Assembly (NCBI GenBank): GCA_032622095.1
Contig: CP136065.1
Span: forward strand, 156,121,577 to 156,185,576
DNA length: 64,000 bases
Reading direction: 5' to 3'
Origin: Siphonodentalium dalli
Taxonomy: Eukaryota; Mollusca; Scaphopoda; Gadilida; Siphonodentaliidae
Below are positions 1 through 11,036 of this stretch, piece after piece. Both the position numbers and the translations under genes were made by a program. The notes beneath the pieces were generated by a model, which worked only from the letters and a program-made list of their open reading frames with translations, was not told the DNA's origin and did no database searches. How positions within the stretch are numbered: position 1 is the stretch's first letter; every line of letters begins with the position of its first letter.

Positions 1-1234
1 AGCCATTCGGTCGGAAATTACATGAAATAAAAGTTAATGGTGGCTTGTGAAAACAATAGTCTCCATTTTTAAACCAATGGTCGTTCTTTGATTCTATAAG
101 AGACAATTCCGTTTCAATAGATATAGATTCAAACCAAGTAGTCTCCATTTTTAAACCAATGGTCGTTCTTTGATTCTATAAGAGACAATTCCGTTTCAAT
201 AGATATAGATTCAAACCAAATAGTCTCCATTTTTAAACCAATGGTCGTTCTTTGATTCTATAAGAGACAATTCCGTTTCAATAGATATAGATTCAAACCA
301 AATAGTCTCCATTTTCAAACCAATGGTCGTTCTTTGATTCTATAAGAGACAATTCCGTTTCAATGGATATAGATTCAAACCAAATAGTCTCCATTTTTAA
401 ACCAATGGTCGTTCTTTGATTCTATAAGAGACAATTCCGTTTCAATAGATATAGATTCAAACCAAATAGTCTCCATTTTCAAACCAATGGTCGTTCTTGG
501 ATTCTATAAGAGACAATTCCGTTTCAATAGATATAGATTCAAACCAAATAGTCTCCATTTTCAAACCAATGGTCGTTCTTGGATTCTATAAGAGACAATT
601 CCGTTTCAATAGATATAGATTCAAACCAAATAGTCTCTATTTTCAAACCAATAATCGTTCTTGGATTCAATAAGAGACAGTTCCGTTTTAATAGATAAAG
701 ATTCATAATCAATGTTGACCGATGCAAAATTAATGTTCTATTTTAATTTAATAGCGTTCACTGTTCAACTAATATCTAATAACACACAATTAGTAAGATT
801 CGCGCATATTCAATAAACGTACATTCCGTTTCAATGGCCATATTTTCTTAATCAATAAAGATATTTCAATATCCAATAGTCTCCATTTTCAAACTAATAG
901 TCGTTCTTGGATTCAATAAGAGACAATTCCGTTTTAATAGATATATTTTCTTAATCAATAGAATCTATTTCAAAACCAATAGCCGTTCCTGGATTCAATA
1001 AGAGACAAATCTACTATTTCCGGTCAAACCAATGAATAATAATTGAAGATTATTAACATCCGTTTACAAACCAATGATCATTTCTCGAATTAATAACTTC
1101 CGTTTACAAACCAATGATCAATTCTTAAACCAATAAACGCTAGGGTCGCCACCAATCTCAAATTAACGCTAGGAGCGCCACCATGAATCTTGTTGGATTT
1201 ACTAAACTGGAAATTCCGTGACGTCAACATGGGA
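1..1234. repeat. Left inverted arm of the 7.56 kb element
   Basis: This arm pairs with 6772-7560. It contains the 82 bp array at 61-716, then diverged single copies of parts of that unit (about 860-1020), the block with 'aatgttctattttaattt' near 731-750, and an inner block ending in gacgtcaacatggga. Once the seven extra 82 bp units are removed, its length is close to that of the right arm. Confidence 0.8.
61..716. repeat. 82 bp tandem repeat, 8 copies
   Basis: Units start at 61, 143, 225, 307, 389, 471, 553 and 635, an exact 82 bp step. Each holds ctccattttt/c, then a CCAATGGTCGTTCTT block, then agagacaattccgtttcaa. Copies differ by only one to a few bases except the last, which is more diverged. 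The opposite arm has a single copy (around 7430-7480), so the expansion occurred in one arm only. Confidence 0.93.
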
Positions 1235-1524
1235 TACCCCCCTGCCAAAAAAACAAATGCATGTTCTCGAACATTTTCGCGTAAGAAAGTGACCCTGAAC
1301 ATGAAAACTGCGATGATATACGGACGGTGGACTATATCCTGTACCTGTAGCAGATACCGAAGATCCAATTGAGAGCTGATTTTTAATATTGTCATTATTA
1401 TTGACCCAGAAGATCTGAATTAAGCAACCGAATTTGAGGACTGTACTAGTATCACTCATTCACTGTCAGTATCTGAAATCACTGTCAGTATTACTGTGAT
1501 TATCACTGTTCCCAACTGACCTAC

Positions 1525-2227
1525 ATGTACCAGCTCAGAAACCAGATCATACAAAGCGTCACTCAATCACCATATCTTGGAGTCATGCTCTCAAACTATA
1601 TGAAATGGTTGCCACAGATAGACAAGATCACGAAGAAGGCTAACAGCACGCTCGGATTCATCAGAAGAAACCTTAGGAAGGCACCATTCAAGAGTAAATG
1701 CGTAGCGTATGAGACACTCGTAAGATCGTCGCTGGAATACGCAGCCGTCATGTGGGATCCTCACCAGCAGCAGAACATCGACGCCCTGGAGAGAATACAG
1801 AGAGGAGCTGTACGGCTCATGACCGGCAATTACCAATCGAAGGGACATGGCCAAACTGATGAATGACTGCGAGATAAGACCACTCGAAGAAAGAAGGAAA
1901 GACCAGAGGCTGGAGCTCTTTCACAAGATGGATAAGGGGCAGGTGTCGGCTGTAAACACTCAGTGCTTAATTAAACCAAAAAAGGTGGGCAGAAAAATCC
2001 GAGCCAAGAAATTTGCAGATTTCAGTGCCACAAATATAGTCTCAAAACAGGAATGTAATAATTCACTGTCCTACCGGTAAGAGCCACTGGTGACAAACTC
2101 TGCTGAATACTCAAATTCATTCTTCCCACGGACAATTATTCAGTGGAACACTCTAAACGAGATGGACGCATGCGAAATTCAAAATAGAACAGCAGCGGAC
2201 AACTCAACAGTCCCGCAAAGAACATAA
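1525..2227 (+). pseudogene. Non-LTR retrotransposon reverse transcriptase, C-terminal fragment (CR1/L2-like)
   Basis: The translation contains the conserved end of a CR1/L2/Jockey-group reverse transcriptase: YLGVMLSNYMKW, then ITKKANSTLGFIRRNL, LVRSSLEYAAVMWDP, and LERIQRGAVRLMTGNY. A one-base deletion near 1840 shifts the frame; the protein continues as MAKLMNDCEIRPLEERRKDQ, and after a stop near 2078 as YSNSFFPRTIIQWNTL, ending near 2227. These blocks follow the palm and thumb of the polymerase; the catalytic palm, endonuclease and ORF1 are absent, as in 5'-truncated copies. It lies inside the 7.56 kb inverted-arm element, so it either inserted there or was captured. Family recognition is from motif order and spacing; the exact clade is not certain. 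Confidence 0.85.
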
Positions 2228-2900
2228 TTCTCTCTCTCCCGGCGTTCTACACATCCGCGAGGATCATACGCCGTACACCATCCAGATCCAGATGCAGGGA
2301 TTGTCTGTCAAAATCCGGTGGAGAACTTACGATGTGTTCGACAAGTACTAACAACAGCAGTATGAATATGATTATGTCAACAATAACAACAACAACATCT
2401 CTAACACCGTAAGATAATCGTTCGATCTACTGTGTAGTGCGTACTAGCACTGTACATTGCGACGACTTCTTCTGAAAACAACCATTGAGTGGAACCGCTT
2501 CAAACAGTCAGATGTTGATTCAGGCGATCCGTAATATTGAATGTCTGAAGGATTTATTAAATATGGATTCTATTTTCTAGACGTTTCATACGAGTGTTGT
2601 GGAATCGGATTCTGAACATTGCTGGAGTATTGATCAAGTAAACCTGACAGTGCGGAGAGCACTTCAGAACTCAATCATAAGCCAACTAGAACAGAGGTCA
2701 TGTCAACTTACAGGTTGCATTATACATGCATATATTGTGACCACATAAATGATATATACAACTGCAGTGACTTCTTCATTATTTCAGTATTTGATACCAT
2801 AACCATGGTCGTTCCATAGTAATCCATACCATAATTTTTAGTTTTACATAACGGTAGGGTACCGGAATGTTTGGTTACTTTTTTTTATTTCGTACTTTGT
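2228..2900. other. 3' remnant of the retrotransposon fragment, then no recognisable feature
   Basis: The first ~170 bases, ending in an (aac)n run near 2385-2398, look like the 3' untranslated part of the reverse-transcriptase fragment. From about 2400 to 2900 I see only AT-rich sequence with no coding signal or strong repeat. Confidence 0.4.
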
Positions 2901-2934
2901 AGAAAATCATTTATTTGTTTCCATATGGTGTGAC

Positions 2935-3070
2935 ATACATGTAGTAACATGGTACGAAATGACCAATTGATTTCCTACATGGTACGAAACGACCAAACAA
3001 TAAGGTATGAAACTACCAAAAATATGGTACGAAACTACCAAAAATATGGTACGAAATGACTGAAGATGAT
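2935..3070. repeat. Short tandem motif 'atggtacgaaa(c/t)gacc'
   Basis: Six or more diverged copies of a ~20-30 base motif containing ggta(c/t)gaaa(c/t)(g/t)acc lie here. The same motif appears at 4530-4590, and in reverse complement (catttcatac) at 3775-3870. Together they form interspersed direct and inverted copies inside the large element. Confidence 0.6.
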
Positions 3071-3169
3071 ACAAAATGTCCTGTACCCATTTATATCTCC
3101 TCGGCAAGGGGAACAACGAGACAGCGACCCTGTAGACTAGCAGCGCCAACATCGTTGGTTTGATATTAG

Positions 3170-3540
3170 GCCCTATATCACCCTGAGGTAACCTCATATC
3201 ACAATCAGCCTGACGACGAAGGCTGATATGAGGCTACTGAGGACTGAAATCAGGCCTATAATATTAAACCAACCAAGTAATACCCTACATGTATCTATTA
3301 ATTACGGTAGTTCGCCTCTTAGTAACAGTGTAATATTGACAACTTTTTCTAATGAGTGACATCACAAAAAATTGGTATCTATGCCTATTCTAATAGTGAA
3401 ATAGAATTACACCATGTCAAAGCCATACCGTGTATTACTCAGATCGTGATGTCATAAAATCATACATGTATTACTCTTAATTAGTGATGTCGTAAAATGA
3501 TATTACTCGATTTAGGGCAAATTGAAGTGATATTCAGCTA
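3170..3540. repeat. Small imperfect inverted and direct repeats
   Basis: Around 3170-3265 'aggccctatatc...cctgaggta' is mirrored by 'ctactgagga...caggccta'. Around 3425-3510 a ~65 base unit with tattactc...gtgatgtc(a/g)taaaat is present twice. No coding signal was recognised. Confidence 0.4.
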
Positions 3541-3900
3541 AGTACAAATGGAGTTTGATAACAAGCCATATCATGCAAAAATGTCATATCTAATTAATAA
3601 TTTTCGAACAAATTTTGGACCGATATACATTTACCCTGTAGCCATCTGTAGGAAACTTCCTTCCAAGGGGGTGCTGTCGGAACATACATGTATCAAGGTG
3701 GACCCCCTCCCCAATGGGAGACTCGTATCCATGCCCATTGGAAATAAATGATAATGTGCAATGGATGAATAGGTTGCTGGCATTTCATACTATGGAAGTT
3801 TTTTCGCACCAGGGTTCTGGACATTTCATACCAGTTTCTGTATCATTTTGACAATTCGTACCTTTGAGTATACCGGTATTATTTTTTTTTTTAAATGACA

Positions 3901-4335
3901 TTAAAGGTACTCAGTCCGATTTGATGGTTCCCATATCATCATATTTCAACAACAACACCATTTTTTTAAATGCCACTTCGTTTACCAGAATCGATTAATG
4001 CCCCAAAAATAATGCTAACCAGTCAAATATAGTATACAATTGCCCAAAACCTGTTATTTATCAATATTTTGTTCAATGAAATTTTGCGGGTTTGTCAAAT
4101 ATCTGACACAACAAAAGCCACTTGCTTTTTGAGTTATCCATCTTCATCCGTCCTCTTTCGACTTTTTATTGGGCCACTAAAAATTATCGATGGTAAAAAA
4201 TAATAGATTTCAAAAATCAATATCTGATCATTCTCAGCTTTGATGGGTGGGTTCCTCAACTCAAATCACATATGTTTTACCCGAAGCCAAGGAAATAGTA
4301 ATATTCATGTGTTAATTCGGATTATGCATCTTTAA
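3901..4335. mobile_element. TTAA-ended MITE, copy 1 of 3
   Basis: It begins TTAAAGGTACTCAGTCCGAT and ends with the reverse complement of TTAAAGATGCATAATCCGAA, so both ends read TTAAAG..C and carry a TCCGA block. The same ~400-435 bp sequence recurs at 51567-51907 and 52764-53160, sharing 'agaatcgattaat', 'aataatgctaa', 'ctttgatgggtgggttc' and 'atatgttttaccc'. No open reading frame is conserved among copies, so it is non-autonomous. Confidence 0.75.
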
Positions 4336-4925
4336 CTTTGTCGCGACAATTTCAATTGGTTCATTTTGTTTCGAAAAAAAAAGAAAGAAATATGTTAACA
4401 TGTAAATGTTGGGTTGTCATCATCACGAACGTTAAATCATGATCATGTTCACTCTCATTAAGTTAACACGATTAATATAATTTTTCACATGTACGAATGA
4501 CCATTCATCATTTTTGGGAATCAATGAAACATACCAATATATGGTGTGAAATGACCAAAAACATGGTACGAAACAATTAAATGTGTCATTCAAATCAAGG
4601 GTACAAACTGGCCATAGTAGGAAAAGTCGTTTGAGCCATCCAACAGACCTGGGTGAATCGCTTGGGCGATCGGTTTTCCACAGTAAGGATGCATCTTGGA
4701 AGAGGGGAGTCAATCTAATTAACTGTTTAATAATATCTATAACCAATACTTAAAAACAATAACAATTTATTCTGATTTCTTTTGAAACACACAGAATAAT
4801 TATTTACTGAGAATATTCAATATAAACATATACAAATTCTCAAACAAAGGGAATTTCAATGTTCAAGAAATTTAGAGTCCCCTCTTACTTATGGGAGGCC
4901 CTTTTCACATTTATTATTTATTTGC
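4336..4925. other. AT-rich stretch without a gene
   Basis: Apart from further ggtacgaaa-type motifs at about 4530-4590, I see nothing here. A 104-codon open stretch on the minus strand (4432-4746) overlaps those motifs and has no recognisable protein feature. Confidence 0.4.
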
Positions 4926-5090
4926 GCTCAAGCACAAATATTAAGCTTAAACATAAATCATTTGGGCTTAAGCGAATGTCATTTGCGCTTGAGCACAAAT
5001 ATGTGTCTATCAATTTGTTTGCGCTTAAGTGAAAATCATTTGCGCTTAAGTGTAAATGCTTTGCGCTTAAGCGCAAATACCTAGCACTCC
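4926..5090. repeat. TTTGCGCTTAAG palindromic motif cluster
   Basis: About seven close variants of the 18 base perfect palindrome tttgcgcttaagcgcaaa occur here; the copy at 5070-5087 is exact. More variants lie at 6007-6065, on the far side of the foldback element at 5567-6011. Confidence 0.7.
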
Positions 5091-5187
5091 TTTACTTCCC
5101 TCTGATTGTGAATGATGGAGTCCATCTCATAGTATATTATTATGGGCCCATAGTAGTAGCCCATACAGACTCGAAAGTTGAAAAGTC

Positions 5188-5550
5188 AAAAGCATCTCTG
5201 TCTCTGGTGTCCCAAAAATTGGTGCCTCATTCCCAAAGCTCTAGTATATTTTATTAAAGGGACATCTCCTGCACAAATATATACCATTTCCATGGTCATA
5301 GAAGGGGAATTAGGGGTTACTGGTGGCTTGCTTCCCTCGTGGTGTACATGTACTTATTGAATAGAAATAGGGGAAAATCATATTTTCATATTATCAGCAT
5401 CCCTGTCCCTAAGAATTTGTGCCTCCATCCCAGAGATCTATTACATTTTATAACAGAGACATATCCTGTACAGATATATACCATTTCCATGGTCATAAAA
5501 GGTACTGGTATCACTGGGGATTGCTTCCCTTGTATGATTGGCCTACAGGT
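5188..5550. repeat. Diverged tandem duplication, ~205 bp
   Basis: Two units share 'atatataccatttccatggt', a 'cc(t/c)gtcc/ctgtctc...gtgcctc' block and 'ggcttgcttccct'/'gattgcttccct', with shared blocks offset by about 200 bp. Short open stretches in both are by-products of the repeat. Confidence 0.6.
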
Positions 5551-5566
5551 ATATAGACTTGAGTGC

Positions 5567-6011
5567 AAGCCTGCAAATAGCGTGTCTGTCATTTGTAGAA
5601 AGAGGTCCCCAGAGGGTGAATTTAGTGACGCTACACCGCATAGTGGGCTAGCATCACTAAATTTACCCTCTGGGGGCCTCATTCTGCTTAGGGCCCTCAA
5701 CTGCTATGGCAGTCCTAGGATAAGATTGAAGTTCCCCAGTTGAAGTTGGTGATGTTCACCCATTTGGAGCCTCGATTATGGATTTTATCTTCTGCAAATT
5801 AGGGGATATAGAAACTTCCCAGATGGGAAAACGTAACTAAAAACAATGTTAATTTGATACCATAGTTACTTCCCAGAAAATGAGGCCTAAGCAGAATGAG
5901 GTCCCCAGAGGGTGAATTTAGTTATGCTAGCCCGCTATGCAGGGTAGCATCACTAAATTCACCCTCTGTGGACCTCATTCTGCAAATGACAGACACGCTA
6001 TTTGCAGGCTT
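5567..6011. mobile_element. Nested foldback element, full-length form, copy 1
   Basis: The outer inverted repeat reads aagcctgcaaatagcgtgtc at the left end and its complement at 5986-6011. Just inside each outer end sits a ~100 bp palindrome of its own: gaggtcc(c)cagagggtgaa running to its complement ttcaccctctg..gacctc. The ~190 bp centre (about 5700-5885) recurs in inverted orientation at 13920-14100. The element is thus a palindrome of palindromes. A short form without the centre is at 44180-44368. Confidence 0.85.
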
Positions 6012-6069
6012 AAGCGCAAATGATTTGTGATTAAACGTAAAATATTTGCACTTAAGCGCAAAAATTCAT

Positions 6070-6770
6070 AAGTAATTGTATGTCATAATTTGCAAAGTTC
6101 TGTCCAATTCTTGTTAAAATATGACTAGATTCATAACGGTGATATTTGGTTAAATTTCATACCGAGTTATGTATAATCGAATTATTGAGGGATCGCGGGA
6201 GGGACTTGGATCATACGAATGACATATATTCATTGCTCCAATTATCTCTTAACATGAGCAATACACAATGAAGTCACATTTCCGAACCAGTTCCATACAG
6301 CAGAACCTGATCTAGAAGATATTAGCGAAAACACGTCAAATTCCCTCTTTCAGCTGTCATTTTAACGACCATCTTGGGCGGGGAGTTCCAATTTTACCCT
6401 TAAAATGTGGCATTATATCTCTCAGAGTCATACGAACTGAATATGCCTAATTTTAAATTATATATTTCATGGTGAGATTAATTGCGACATTTATTAAATA
6501 ATATAATCACAAAACGCTCTATAAATTTGGAAAACCCCTTAAAAAGAGGGGTTAAAGTGAAATTTCAGCGTGGCTCCATATCTAATATTAAAGAAGATGT
6601 ACATATGTGCAAAGTTTCATGCTTTAGTAACAATTTGAACAACTGCCTTGAAAATTTGACTTAATCTACTCCACTATATGTCCTATATATTATAATGAAT
6701 ATTTATCGTCGTTTGATTTGCACCGAGTGAACTCATATTCCAAATCGTCACATCGACATGACATTGGGAA
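6070..6770. other. AT-rich interior of the 7.56 kb element, nothing recognised
   Basis: No repeat copy or protein motif was recognised between the foldback element and the right arm. A 60-codon open stretch at 6482-6664 has no supporting features. Confidence 0.4.
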
Positions 6771-6771
6771 C

Positions 6772-7560
6772 TCCCATGTTTATTTCTATATTTCTGACGT
6801 CACGGATTTTGCGAACAAAATTGGTGGCCAGCGCCCCTAGCGTTAATTTACGAATTGCTTATAGGTTTGTGTTTTAATCATTAATTTCAAATGAGCTCAT
6901 TGGTTTGACCTGAAATAATTGATTCCGCTATTAGATATTAGTTTGATAACGATAATCATTGATCGTGGGAAATAGTATATTGGTTTAAAATATGTCTATT
7001 GATTATTAGTTTTACAATAAGGTCTATTAATTTTACAATAAGTTATTAGTTATACAATAAGTTAATGACGGTTTTAGATATAGGTTTTACTATAAGTTAT
7101 TAGTTTTTACAATAAGGTCTATTAATTTTACAATAGGTTATTAGTTTTACAATAAGTTAATTACGGTTTTATATATTAATTTTACAATGAGTTATTAGTT
7201 TTACAATAAGGTCTATTAGTTTGATAACGATAATCACTGATCGTGAGAAATCGTCTATTGGTTTGAAATATGGCTATTGAAACGGAATGTACGTTTACTG
7301 AATATGAGCAAAGCTGTATTAATTGTTTGTTATTAGATATTAGTTGAACAATGAATACTATTAAATTAAAATAGAACATTAATTTTGCATCGGTCAACGT
7401 TGATTGTGAATCTATATCTGTTAACACGTAATTGTCTCTTACTGAATCAAAGAACGACCATTGGTTTGAAAATGGAGACTGTAGAAATAGATTGTAGTTG
7501 TTTTTACAAACCACCATTAACTTTTATTTCGTGTAATTTCCGACCGAATGGCTGCCCATA
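6772..7560. repeat. Right inverted arm of the 7.56 kb element
   Basis: This is the reverse complement of the left arm. It holds one copy of the unit that is tandemly repeated in the left arm, plus its own local expansion: two ~95 bp units starting with ggtctatta at about 7021 and 7116 (third start at 7210), themselves built from a ~19 base 'ttattagttttacaataag' motif. Confidence 0.8.
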
Positions 7561-7816
7561 TTACGGCCCTTAGTTTGTCAATTTTTAGCAATTTTATGAC
7601 TGTTAGCACAGGTTAGCGCAAACTATAACCTAATCCATTAATATTGGGTGTAAGGATCTTTGACAACAATATCTTGATTGGGTTAAAAACCAGGTTTGTC
7701 TGATTTTCTTTTACCTGAGTTATGTTTCTTACTTCTTAGTTATGGTTCTTTATTTCGTCCATTTTAGTGATTCTCAGTCGGACAGATACGCTATCTTATG
7801 GGCAAAAAAACTCGAC

Positions 7817-8619
7817 CAGAGCCATCTTTGATGGGCAACCATTATACCCTTCTTGTAATTCTGAGCTGAAATTTATTGTTCCCATGTGTGTGTTAGGAAC
7901 ATGTTGAAAGGCCGAAAAGTTTTGTGTTCATATGCTTAATATGGCACAGGTTAGCGACTTGCAACTGAGGAAGATCCTATTGGTTGTATCTTTCTTTTGA
8001 CTTTTCAAAAACTTTACCTCTTTGGTCTTCTAAAATTATAAAGTTTTACCTTTTTCCTTAAATTACAAATTCTTAGGTATCTTTGATTTTAATTACCCTC
8101 TTTCGATCTGTACGTTCTTAATTACTTTTCAAAATATTTCCAGCCGCTCCGTGACTTTGCTCTCCGACTCAAAATTTTATGCCAAGAACACGAGGAACAC
8201 AGTGTCTGCATGTGATTGGGACCCTGACCCTAATATATCCCCTTTCTTTCATATACTTTGCAGACACTCTCCTCTTGTTCTTGACATCCATTACATTTTT
8301 GCTCCGCCAATATTATGTGGGTAAAATGACGAATATATTTGAGGCGTTTTTCTTTCTTACTAAAACCTATTTTGACTAACAAATAGGCCATTTATGGTCT
8401 ACCTGCCAGTGCTTCACTTTGACTTGTTTTCTGTCATTCTGGTGTGCTAGGTTTGGTGTTGCTTACCCTGGAACTCGTGTTACCTGGTCTGACACCCACT
8501 TACCTGATTGGTTACACATAAAAACAGAGCCATCTTTGATGGGCAACCATTATACCTTTCTTGTAATTCTGAGCTGAAATTTATTGTTCCCATGTGTGTG
8601 TTAGGAACATGTTGAAAGG
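7817..8619. repeat. 95 bp direct repeats bracketing a 612 bp stretch in copy A
   Basis: The ~95 bases from cagagccatctttgatgggc to atgttgaaagg occur at 7817-7911 and again at 8524-8619. Copy B has only one (from about 16399). Either A has a 707 bp tandem-type gain, or B lost one repeat plus the intervening DNA by recombination between the repeats. The intervening DNA (7912-8523) has no recognisable gene. Confidence 0.85.
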
Positions 8620-8994
8620 ACATTGCAAGTTGTTTCTCACATGCTATCACATTCCTAGCGAAAAGTTTCAACAGTAAGTCTTCCACCCCTCCCTATCTGT
8701 CAACAACCATCATCAACAACTACATTAAAAAATAGATTGACTTTGTTCTTATTTCCATTATTAATAACTACAATAATGGTATTTTGCATGTCAAAACCAC
8801 TGTTATGTAAACATTGCTGTTACAGTGGAATTACTGATAAATGTTCAATTGGTCCAATAAGATAACAAAGTTTAATCAAAACATGTTGATAAACATTGTA
8901 AAAGGTCAAAGCATATTCTGAAAATCATATTCATACTAAATATTTGTATTGATTTATTAGCGATGTTTGTTGACAACTCACTAACAGTTTGGGT

Positions 8995-9480
8995 CCCTTC
9001 AACTTCACAATACACCCCCCCCCCCCCCCAAGTCAAAATTTTTGCAATTGTTATGATATATCCCAGAGTTCGGATTTGGAATTTTGTCAATTCAAGGGGT
9101 GCAGTAGACAATATAAATTTCAAGTTGGCACATAAGAACACCCCCCTCCTCAAAGAAGACCATCTTGTCACGTCTGATGCCAGTAGCTTGGTACTCAAGG
9201 CTGTGTCTGTCAGTCACTGGCCATAGAACTATCAATTTCTTACTTTTTGGGGCCTGAAGTTTCCTTTAATGAGACTCATCCTCCTTGAATCCACCCACAG
9301 GCAACTGGAAAGTTCCCCTCCACAAATAGATACAAAACAGGAAAGGAACATCACTGGTGACTGAATCCACATACACCTATAGGCATATTTACCCAGTCCC
9401 ACCCCCCCCCCCAACTTGGCAAAATGTTCAATAGTTGGAAATTTCATACCTGACACAACAGTAGTTGGAAATTTCACACC
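8995..9480. repeat. Poly-C tracts and 'ttggaaatttc' repeat DNA in copy A
   Basis: C runs lie at about 9013-9029, 9141-9146 and 9402-9413, within sequence containing agttggaaatttcatacctg and agttggaaatttcacacc. The same blocks occur inside the hAT-type element at 19772-20948, so this part of the duplication is itself an old relative of that element. Confidence 0.65.
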
Positions 9481-11036
9481 AACAATAGGTTGAAAGTGTT
9501 CTCGTAGTTTGATTTTCCAACAAATTATTAGTGGGGAATTTGTTGTTTTTATACCAACAGTGATATATTTTCCTGAACTGAAATGGCCATCATTTGGAAA
9601 ATTTCAAACCTTAGAACAGGTCAGAAATTTCCAACACTTGAAGAGCTTGGTGCCAGACTGCCAGTCTGGATGCTAGGATTTTGCGGTTTTCAGGTTCAGA
9701 GTTCAAGATTTCCTCCCACTGGTTATGACTACACCTCGGTGGCCAGTAAAAAAAACTGCTATTTTTTAAATATCAAGGCCTGAAATTTCCTGGAGTCATA
9801 TCTCTTAATGCTAGGATTTTGCAGTTTTTAAAATGTTCTCCCACTGGGCTGAGGGGGCCTGGTTCTTCCCCAGTGGCCAGTCAAAATCTGCTGATAAATT
9901 TTTTTTAAATTGACGCCTGACTATGCCTGGAGTTAGACCTCCAGATGCTAGGATTTTTGCAGTTTTCATGTTCAGATTTCAAAATGTTCTTACATTGGTC
10001 CGAAGGGTCCCGAGTCCCTCTCTCGTGGCCAGTTAAAAACTGCTAGCCTATTTTTTTTAAATTGAAGCCTGAATTTTCCGCCTGGAGTTAGACTTCTAGA
10101 TGCAAGTATCTATGCTTGACCCTTGTTGCGAATGGTTTGTCACAGCATGCGAACAAACATTTTGACAAACGGCCATACATTGAACTTATCTGAACATTTC
10201 CCACCAATGAATAACAATAATTCAGGATTTGTATTATCTTTACGCCAAACTTCTGCCATCCACGGTCTGCTTTTATTACCTGAACATCCCTCCAAATGAA
10301 TAATATATCATTTATTCAAAATGCCTATCATTCCTGATTATTACTGGAATCCTTTGGAGTTACCTCTCTTGCGTCTGACAGGTTATCTTATTATCCTAGT
10401 TCGAGAAAAAAATCGGCGTGGGATATAGCAAAGGATTCCACCCATCGGCGCGTCCGTCTGTCTGTCGGGGCGTACCAAACATTGTCTCCAGGGGTTATTT
10501 CGAACAGTTATCAACGGATTTAAAAGATATTTTTTTGCATAGGTGTTTACAAGTCTGAAACTAGATAGATCCGGCCTGACCTATTCACCAGAGTTACGGT
10601 CCTTTGGTTGTCATTTTGTTTTTTGCGTTTGTCACCCATGAAAAGTTGTCCGGGGTTATTTCGAACAATTATCAACGGATTTCAAAGATTTTTGGTGTGT
10701 GAGTTCACAAAAGGATTATCTGAAACTTGTTCGCAACTATGCCCGGCCATACATTTTTACCAGAGTTAGTCCCTTTGATCGTAATTTTTTTGGCATTTAA
10801 TTAGCACCCAGGAAAAGTTATCCGGGGTCTATTATCGGAGGACTAGTATAATCAGCATGTCCATCCGTCGGGACGTCCGTATATAACAAACATTACACAA
10901 CACAGCTCGGGTATCGACAGTCCAATTTGGATGGCATGTGGTATGAGTAAGTGATTTCCTTATCTAATTGACCAAGAAAACAACTATTTATTTTGAATAG
11001 CCTAACTCAAATTTATGTCACACTGACCTTAGACTA

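Larger units (their letters stand above)
1..7560. mobile_element. 7.56 kb element with long inverted arms
   Basis: The first 20 bases of the window (agccattcggtcggaaatta) return as the reverse complement at 7534-7553, and homology continues inward on both sides to about 1234 on the left and 6772 on the right (shared gacgtcac and catggga blocks near 1216-1234 and 6773-6803). The right end probably lies at 7559-7560, because copy B of the flanking duplication (16152 on) joins different DNA at the same base; about 7 bases of the left end would then lie outside the window. I see no transposase gene; the interior holds a dead reverse-transcriptase fragment and smaller elements. Superfamily is undetermined; it behaves like a large non-autonomous or foldback-type element. 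The target duplication cannot be read because the left flank is missing. Confidence 0.75.
7561..10945. repeat. Segmental duplication, copy A
   Basis: The sequence from ttacggcccttagtttgtc to catgtggtatg matches copy B (16152-21002) in the same orientation with few visible substitutions. After removing B's two insertions and A's extra 707 bp, both come to roughly 2.7 kb. Content is non-coding: 'agagttacggccctt' type repeats, poly-C tracts, ~140 bp tandem units with 'gatgctaggattttgc' (about 9668, 9808 and 9946), and (ccgt)n-associated repeat at 10430-10900. Confidence 0.9.

Noticed and set aside
10430-10900. CRISPR-like regularly spaced repeats
   Set aside because: Units are long, diverged and directly tandem, without unique spacers; this is animal repeat DNA.
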